64,000 nt of DNA from Lithobates sylvaticus (taxonomy: Eukaryota; Chordata; Amphibia; Anura; Ranidae): NCBI GenBank assembly GCA_028564925.1, contig CM053028.1, positions 629,137,750 through 629,201,749 of the forward strand, in the 5' to 3' direction. Position 1 is the stretch's first letter; every line of letters begins with the position of its first letter. Both the position numbers and the translations under genes were made by a program. Positions 58,701 to 64,000 of this stretch are shown one piece after another. The notes below the pieces were generated by a model, which searched no databases, was not told where the DNA came from, and was given only the letters and a program-made list of their open reading frames with translations.

Positions 58701-59596
58701 AAAATCCCCCTTATTACAGCTTTATGCGCTTCCCAAATCGTCCCTATGTCCACTTCTGGTGTAATATTGTATTGAAAGTAATACTGTAGCTCTTTAATCA
58801 CCTCTTCCGTTACTGATTTGTCATCTAATAGGCTCTCATTTAGTCGCCATTGTCCTCTATTAGTTCCCGGGTATTCTGTCACCTTCCATGTCAGAGTAAC
58901 CGGGGCATGGTCTGACCATGTAATATTCCCTATATCTACTGCTTTAACTGCGGGTAACATATAATATGGGATAATAAATAAATAAATCCGGGAATAGACC
59001 TTATGTGGAGAGGAGTAAAAGGTATAGTCCCTTTCCTCTGGATGGAACAGTCTCCAGACGTCTATCAGTTGGTGCTCATGCAGTGCCTGTAGAACTTGTT
59101 TACGGCATCCTCTAGTGGTCGAGGAGCTGCCCGTTGATGTATCTACTTTAGGTTCTAGTACCAGATTAAAATCCCCTCCCAGCATTAGTTTCCCTTCCGT
59201 GAATTCCATGAGGTTATCAAGAGTAGAGCAGATGAACTGATCTTGACTACAGTTTGGTGCATATACTGTTGCGAATGTTACCTTTATCCCCCCAATCGTA
59301 CCTTTAAGGAACAAGAATCTGCCCTCTTCATCTGCTCTCATATCCTGTATACTCCATGGAACTCGTCTGGAGATCAAGATTGAGACCCCTCTAGTCTTAG
59401 AGTTCTTATTTGCAGCATGATATACTGATGTATATAGACTGTTCTTTAGGACTGGTACCTTGCCTTCCTTAAAGTGTGTTTCCTGGATATATGCTACATC
59501 TGAATGTGACCGTCTTAGATCATGGAGGAGCATCCTACGTTTCTCAGGTATATTAAGGCCTTTAACATTCATTGACGTAATTTTCAGTAATTCCAT
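55799..59596 (-). CDS. LINE F ORF2: endonuclease-reverse transcriptase, 1265 aa
   Basis: Residues 1-235 form an APE-type endonuclease: Asn10, Glu39 (QETHF), Tyr112 (VYAPN), Asp142/Asn144 (GGDFN), Asp229-His230 (WSDH). The usual Arg-Ile-Asp reads Arg-Ile-Tyr at residue 205, replacing a catalytic Asp. The RT spans about 465-790 with KPGKSPGPDGLTYKYY, SYRPISLLNVDLKL, TDAEKAFDRVDW, NGTRQGCPLSPLLF and YADD at 701-704. The CX2C-X7-H-X4-C motif CWRCLEDKGTLFHIFWEC lies at about 1130-1147. The protein nicks target DNA and copies LINE RNA onto it. The frame is open throughout. Confidence 0.95.
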   Translation of the reverse strand: MELLKITSMNVKGLNIPEKRRMLLHDLRRSHSDVAYIQETHFKEGKVPVLKNSLYTSVYHAANKNSKTRGVSILISRRVPWSIQDMRADEEGRFLFLKGTIGGIKVTFATVYAPNCSQDQFICSTLDNLMEFTEGKLMLGGDFNLVLEPKVDTSTGSSSTTRGCRKQVLQALHEHQLIDVWRLFHPEERDYTFYSSPHKVYSRIYLFIIPYYMLPAVKAVDIGNITWSDHAPVTLTWKVTEYPGTNRGQWRLNESLLDDKSVTEEVIKELQYYFQYNITPEVDIGTIWEAHKAVIRGIFIKQGARIKKTREAELTKILTEIKNLETKHKQKWNRIVETELSNLRRQVTSLLQYKAKVAMQHCRKYYYESGDKCGRLLARALREQRVQSYIPCIVDAKNRKVHTPTQIASTFQKYYQTLYNLPARQNLQQNIEEYISSSGISKITEQIKEELDAPITLEELQKAINLSKPGKSPGPDGLTYKYYKLFLPQLGKQMVQTFNALGQERGCRIEALKAYITVIPKEDKDPLVCGSYRPISLLNVDLKLFTKIIATRIQPHLTDLIHADQVGFIPTREARDNTIKVLNLIHLADSSDTPSVFLGTDAEKAFDRVDWSFMFSVLRYVGLGERMIGWISSIYSKPTAQIKINGHLSDTVSIRNGTRQGCPLSPLLFALSLEPFLCKVRQNPDITGMQIGGSHYKVSAYADDLLFSLTKPNISLPNLLRELDQYGRLSNLKINMSKSEAMGVAIPLPQIETLKANFKFRWTTTALKYLGTFIPPKLSQVYVLNFPPLLSKIRTLLAKWHKGLFSWFGRCNIIKMSILPKLVYLFQTLPILIPREFFKQANATITQFIWANKKPRLQRRLMTMPKQHGGMAVPDIQKYYQAAHMGRLIDWCRHADLKLWPGMEQSQSLVPLKRAPWCYADLSRTLRKHPTIGPTLRICSRMCSRTGLSPAYSPLYPIVGNPRFPPGLQEGPFKILRESQCYQASHFAQTRTWPSLMLLTSSRDRFSLDYWSGAQLRHFLNTLPPPDRFQRPLTQFEKLCEEGDPLPHTLSQMYELLITPEERYTPPFIKKWERILDRTFSLTQQKQIINMALKSSICTRVQETNFKVLTNWYCTPSKLHKYTSSIPDECWRCLEDKGTLFHIFWECPKLDFFWKEVYRISKIFTDYVLPEDPALFLLHVTHIPEKRYNKLILRHLFNAAKSCIARQWRDLMPPSVASWVNRVEEINKMEDLILSAQNKHELYLETWTQWNTFKFSEEGKALFVN

Positions 59597-60155
59597 CCTC
59601 CCTATGGGTGTCCAAACAAAAAAGAAAAAGAAAAATAAAAAAAAACCCTAGGAAGAAAAAAAAAAAGAGTTCCCCAAACAAGAGGGTTCTACTAACCCTA
59701 ATGTATCTGTGAGAGATTCACTAATCTCTCACCTTTCCCTCTTGGAAACCAAGAGGTGTCTAAAAAGAGGTGTCACATACACATTACCACTTAAGTGAGC
59801 GCAATCCTAAATGGGGGCGTGTCAGGGACAGGCAGAGAAGGGGCTCTCTCCCCTCCCTCCGATAGCCCTATAACTAATTTTGTCTTCTCATATCGACCTG
59901 ATTCCCGGCAGAAAAAAGCCCTTAAATATACCTATATCCTACCGATCTAAGTATCATATATATACTCCCCCTCCTATATAGATATGGAAGAGGGGGAGGA
60001 AAAAAAAAAAAAATAATAAAAAAAAAAACCCCTGTTGGCCTTCATTGGTCTTCCAGGTTTACTTAGATCTGGACTCTAGGGTTCAGCTCAACCCCAATGA
60101 CCAGTTAACTCAGAGCCTCTACGTACAGTACCGTCATTAGCTCTACTAAAACATC

Positions 60156-60190
<35 letters not shown>

Positions 60191-60932
60191 AGGGGTAAAC
60201 CCCCCCCCCCATATCACACCAACCCTAAAAAAAAAAAAAAAAAAAAAAAAACAAGCATTCAAAACACCAAAAAGAAAAAAGGAAAAAATACATTATATGT
60301 TACATATTTAGTGTATACCAATACGTGCCTTCAAGTGTAGCTCATATCTAAGCAAACCCTCTAAGTCCCCTACAGTGTTCTTATTTATTAACCCCAATAT
60401 CTAATGTGTTATAAAGGTCCTTCCTGTTATGGATGTTCCTCTCTGCGTCCAGGTTAGGACCAAGAGTACCCTTCTGCTGTGGTACTATCCAGTGATTAAG
60501 GTGTGCTGTATCTGCGCATATCAATATGCACAAGTACAAGCCCACACCCATTCATGTCCACCTCGTGTTCTATCTATTTACATTTAAATAGCATTTTAAT
60601 TAGTGCTCTATATTGTGATATCTCTCTAACAATTTTGTGATATAAATAGTGCCAAACAGAAAAAAGGGAGAAAAAGCCACAAAAATTACCAAAAACAAAA
60701 TAAACGCAAGAAAACGCAAAAAAAAAAAAAAAAAAAAAATGGGATGATAGCACAACATTCAGTAGGTACATTATTACAACCTAATGTCCACTTTAGATTA
60801 TGCTCTGGATCAGTTCCTTCCTAATTAGACCCTGAATCACTTTAGTTTCTCTCTTCCCCATCCTTGGGCGAAGGACCGACATGTAATGACGTCCAAAGGG
60901 GGGAGAGGGAGGAAAAAAGGAAAAACACAACA

Positions 60933-60964
<32 letters not shown>

Positions 60965-61221
60965 GGGGGAGGGGGGGGCGGGGGAAGAACGAGGGGGAAA
61001 GGGAAGGTGGGGTGTGAACAAATATCGTTCCAGCTATATCAGTTTCTCGGTTGGCTTGAATTAGTCCTTCAGATATAGTCTATGGGTATGGTGGGGGCGC
61101 TCCTTTCAATTTAAGGTCCGGATCAGATATGGTCCGGATCAGATATGACCCCCCCTCAATCATCCAATTCAGGTTACCCCCTCTCCCACCCCCCCTCATG
61201 GTCCCCCCCCCCCCCCGAAAA

Positions 61222-61255
<34 letters not shown>

Positions 61256-61372
61256 GGGGGGGGGGAGTTAGTCTCCTAGTCTCTTAGTCTCTCCCTCCTC
61301 TCCATTATCTTAGGGACCAACTCCCCCCCCATTCCCCTGTCCCAATTCTAATTCTGGTTCGTCCGTCCAATC
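59597..61372 (-). other. LINE F inter-ORF spacer with long homopolymers
   Basis: 1.78 kb without a substantial frame. Plus-strand A-runs at 60156-60183, 60227-60251, 60722-60739 and 60932-60956 and G- or C-runs at 60184-60190, 60201-60210, 60957-60978 and 61203-61216. In element sense these are long pyrimidine (U/C) tracts. Some lengths may be assembly artefacts. Confidence 0.75.
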
Positions 61373-62581
61373 CTATCCAGGTGGATGACCCCGGTCCTTT
61401 GCTCCCCTCCTCCCTCTCCCGGGACGGGATTGTGATCCTCCTCGCTGGCTCAGCTTAGGGGCGTCCGCATGATTTATGCGTGTAGGTGGTTGCAACCAGT
61501 CTATTACCTCTATAGGTGGGGTCCCCAAAAAGATAAATAGTTCCGGGAGGTCTGTATGACGGTGTAGTATGAAAGTAGATGTCCCCTTCCGAATAGTTAA
61601 TGCAAACGGAAATCTCCATCTATATGTATGGCCCAGTTGTATCAATAGATCCAATAAAGGCCGTAACATCGCCCTACGCTGTAAGGTCGCCCTTGATAAG
61701 TCTGGCAAGATTTTAACATTGACTCCCTTAAAGATAATCGTTCCTATTTCCCAGGCCTTACGCACTATGTCCTCTTTATAGGAGTCTCTATTTAGGCGGC
61801 ATATAATGTCACAGGGCCTATTCAGTTCTATTGATCTAGGGCCACTTACCCTATGTACCCGGTCAATTTCTGTTGGATCCCGGTTCCCTCTGTTCAACAC
61901 TTGGTGGAATAAGTCGGCAGCTATGGCCCTCAGGTCTTCTGGGCCTTCCGGACCTGTAATCTCAGGGAGGCCACGAATCCGAACATTCTGCCTACGGCTC
62001 CGGTCTTCCAAGTTTTCCATCTGTAGTTGAGATTCCATTAAACTTTCTCTCTGTAGTGCCTGTGTTTGCTCTATTGCTGTCAGCCGCTCTTCCACCACTA
62101 GGATCGCTGTCTCTCCTCCTGTTGCTCGCTCCGAGAGCTGCTGGATGTCAGCGCGAACTCCCTGTAGTTCTTGTTGGTATGTCTCAGACACTCGTAGGAT
62201 CAGTGCCTCAGTGTCCGCCCTCGTAGGGAGGGCCTCTATGTCTGCCCTCGTAGGGAGAGCCCGGATGAGTTCCCTAATCTCCAAATCCTCTGGCCGGTCA
62301 GTATGTTTCTCCGTTTGTATCTCCTCCGTGGGGGGATTACGTGCTCGGGCAGCCACACATCCGGGACGCTGATCTGAAATTCCCAGTGGGGGAAGGGCTA
62401 CTTCCATCTCCGTCTCAGTCCCAGCCTCTGTCTCTTTGCTCTTCTCCATGCTTTCCTCTGTTCCCTCCGTTCCTTTTGTCCTTGCACTGCGGGTCTGTAC
62501 TCCCGTAAAATATTGTTTAATATCTGTCCGTACTGAGGAACTGGCTAGCGGCTGGTCTTTCTTTCTCTTCACCGGGGACAT
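61373..62581 (-). CDS. LINE F ORF1: L1-type RNA-binding protein, 402 aa
   Basis: Starts MSPVKRKKDQPLASSSVRTD. Disordered basic/acidic N-terminus to about residue 105, with a small internal duplication (ALPTRADIEALPTRADTEAL). A coiled coil follows at about 110-195 (VSETYQQELQGVRADIQQLS), then the RRM signature ENLEDRSRRQNVRIRGLPEI. The C-terminal domain has PTEIDRVHRVSGPRSIELNR and LQRRAMLRPLLDLLIQLGHT, and a Gly/Arg-rich tail follows. This is the Transposase_22/L1 ORF1p layout: a trimer that binds LINE RNA and acts as a nucleic-acid chaperone. The frame is intact. Confidence 0.92.
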   Translation of the reverse strand: MSPVKRKKDQPLASSSVRTDIKQYFTGVQTRSARTKGTEGTEESMEKSKETEAGTETEMEVALPPLGISDQRPGCVAARARNPPTEEIQTEKHTDRPEDLEIRELIRALPTRADIEALPTRADTEALILRVSETYQQELQGVRADIQQLSERATGGETAILVVEERLTAIEQTQALQRESLMESQLQMENLEDRSRRQNVRIRGLPEITGPEGPEDLRAIAADLFHQVLNRGNRDPTEIDRVHRVSGPRSIELNRPCDIICRLNRDSYKEDIVRKAWEIGTIIFKGVNVKILPDLSRATLQRRAMLRPLLDLLIQLGHTYRWRFPFALTIRKGTSTFILHRHTDLPELFIFLGTPPIEVIDWLQPPTRINHADAPKLSQRGGSQSRPGRGRRGAKDRGHPPG

Positions 62582-62696
62582 GCCGTTCTCAGCCGGTTAT
62601 CAGGTCTGTAAGTCCCGTACTCATCGGAGGGAGAGCGGAGCTCAAGCGAGACAGCACCTCACTCCGCCATGTCCAGGCCACGCCCCCCCCACTTTC
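62582..62696 (-). promoter_or_regulatory. LINE F 5' UTR
   Basis: About 115 nt. In element sense a G-run and CGTGGCCTGGACATGGCGG, then CGCTTGAGCTCCGCTCTCCC, up to the ORF1 ATG. ATGGCGG at 62670-62664 is a YY1-like core, as in other L1 promoters. Shares its terminal GGGGCGTGGC with LINE J. Confidence 0.65.
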
Positions 62697-62820
62697 CTGT
62701 GTTCTTTTTTTAACCGGGATGATAGCTGAATGATTTTGCCCCTTTTCACTGCTTTGTGGGCCGCCCACAACGTAACTGGGGAAATAGCCTCAGTGTCGTT
62801 TGTTTGAAAATAATCTTTGA

Positions 62821-64000
62821 GTTTGCAGATGACGCTCTTCTATTTGTTACCTCCCCCCATATCACATTACCAAATCTCCTACAACTCTTAGACAGGTTTG
62901 CCCGGATTTCGGGTTTAGAAGTTAATCAATCAAAGTCTAAAGCTCTAAATGTGTCCCTACCGAAATCCACCCTTGTCCAACTACAAAATCATTTCTCATT
63001 CCAATGGTCCACTTCATCCCTGCCCTACTTAGGAATAAAACTCACTAGCAACCCGTCAGACCTATTCCAAACGAACTATCCCCCCATGCTAGCCCATCTC
63101 ACTTCACTTCTTAATGCCTGGCGTCCCTTATGTATATCTTGGTTGGGCCGCATAGCTGCAGTTAAAATGTCGCTGCTTCCCAAACTGCTAGATTTATATA
63201 GAGTGTTGCCTATCTTAGTACCCCCTTACTTTCATAGAATTATTCAGAACCGAGTGTTCAAATATATATGGAGCTCTACGAGGCATAGGGTCTCCAGAAT
63301 AATCATGCTTCGCAATAAGACCTCTGGCGGTTTGGGAGTACCGAATTTTCTCAAATACTACCAGGCGGCCCAACTAGCACAAATCACGTTATATCACGCC
63401 AAAGACGAGATCTCAATTTGGGTGAGTCTGGAGGCAATCAAATTACACCCTATCCTTATCTCCAATGTCCTATGGTTACCAGCCTCATTACGAGGACCCT
63501 TATCTAACCCCATTACCCTCCACTCCTTGAGACTCTGGGATAGATTACGAATCTCATCCAAATTGATATCCACCCATTCCCCGCTCCTCTCCCTCCTGGA
63601 TCATCCTCAATTTTACCCGGCCTCCTCCGAACCGATCTCTTTCCAGACCTGGAAGTGTCTGGGCCTGAGTCGCATATGTGACCTAACAGAAGGAAACAAT
63701 ATAAAAACGTTTGTATCCCTTCAATCCACGACGCAACTCCCTAATAGGGAATGTTTCCGCTATTTACAAATAATCCACTTCTTACAGATAATCTTAGGAC
63801 CTGGCTTTGTGTTGGGCCCCCTATCTGTATTCGAGAAAGTGTGCGACTCAGACCCACACGCCCCAGGTATTATATCTGACCTTTATTCATATCTCACCTC
63901 TGCACCTGGTGCTCTTCCACCCTATGCCCAACAATGGACCAGCGACCTTTCTAAGGATCTAGATGCGGATGAGTGGTCCACCATTTGGTCCAATACCAAG
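62821..64000 (+). mobile_element. LINE G: plus-strand L1-like element, open to the window edge
   Basis: From 62822 a single frame is open for 393 codons to the last base. It starts exactly at the RT catalytic box FADDALLFVTSPHITLPNLL, then GLEVNQSKSKALNVSLPKS, ISWLGRIAAVKMSLLPKLLD, KYIWSSTRHRVSR and SGGLGVPNFLKYYQAAQLAQ. These are palm end, thumb and post-RT region of an L1-like ORF2. It is 5'-truncated at the junction with LINE D and opposite in orientation to it. The 3' end lies outside the window. The unbroken frame suggests youth. Confidence 0.92.

Larger units (their letters stand above)
55480..62696 (-). mobile_element. LINE F: full-length L1-like element, both ORFs open, nested in LINE D
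   Basis: The 15-bp duplication CTGTGTTCTTTTTTT lies at 55465-55479 and 62697-62711. In minus sense: short 5' UTR (62696-62582) starting with a G-run then CGTGGCCTGG, ORF1 (62581-61373), 1.8-kb spacer, ORF2 (59596-55799), 3' UTR and A-tail at 55480. Length is about 7.2 kb. Long open ORFs and clean duplications make it one of the youngest insertions here. ORF2 has a changed endonuclease catalytic residue (see ORF2), so present activity is doubtful. Confidence 0.95.
48283..62820 (-). mobile_element. LINE D: L1-like host element interrupted by LINEs E and F
   Basis: Segments 48283-49792, 53401-55464 and 62712-62820 join into one collinear minus-strand ORF2 and 3' UTR of about 3.7 kb. The T-run at 48279-48298 is its A-tail. 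The 5' end is lost where plus-strand LINE G begins. LINE E and LINE F insertions are flanked by duplications, which proves the order of events: D first, then E and F. The coding is open in long stretches. Confidence 0.9.

Overview
The window looks like a stretch of an anuran amphibian genome, probably a neobatrachian frog. Three things point there: vertebrate-type replication-dependent histone genes, a dense load of L1-like LINEs with the C-terminal Cys/His motif seen in amphibian and fish copies, and a decayed KRAB-like/linker exon pair of the kind used by amphibian C2H2 zinc-finger genes. The species call is an inference; no ribosomal or mitochondrial marker is present.

Layout. 1-19.0 kb is a graveyard of nested non-LTR elements, almost all read on the minus strand. 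LINE A (1-4870) is split by LINE A2 (1436-3040). A tandem repeat and a (CT)n tract follow, then a zinc-finger gene relic (6294-6612). LINE C (6860-7150 and 16451-17262) is split by the full-length LINE B (7151-16450). LINE B in turn carries a piggyBac-like MITE inside ORF1 and a 5' piece of another LINE (J) inside its reverse transcriptase. A second piggyBac MITE (17791-18999) and a MITE with a TAGGGATGAGCC terminus (about 19141-20397) complete this part.

21-39 kb is the only gene-bearing part: a replication-dependent histone cluster with all five types. The order is H4 (+), H2A (-), H2B (+), H3.2 (+), H1 (-). All five have TATA boxes, most have CCAAT boxes, and all have the histone 3' stem-loop plus a U7-type downstream element. 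H2A and H2B share one divergent promoter with a CRE and an octamer. A young Ty3/Gypsy LTR retrotransposon (27183-35407) sits inside a TA microsatellite between H2B and H3. Just beyond it is an orphan histone 3' end, collinear with the 3' flank of H2B. An inverted repeat of about 0.5-0.65 kb brackets H4. The five proteins form the nucleosome core and linker and would be made together in S phase.

39.5-64 kb is again repeats: a TA tract, a minisatellite, a MITE with a palindromic two-TATA core (about 40130-41522), pieces of BED-finger hAT transposons with a large internal minisatellite (41523-47146), then stacked LINEs. LINE D (48283-62820) is interrupted by LINE E (49803-53390) and by the 7.2-kb full-length LINE F (55480-62696). 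LINE F keeps ORF1 and a 1265-codon ORF2 open, but a catalytic endonuclease Asp is replaced by Tyr. A plus-strand LINE G with an open frame runs off the right edge.
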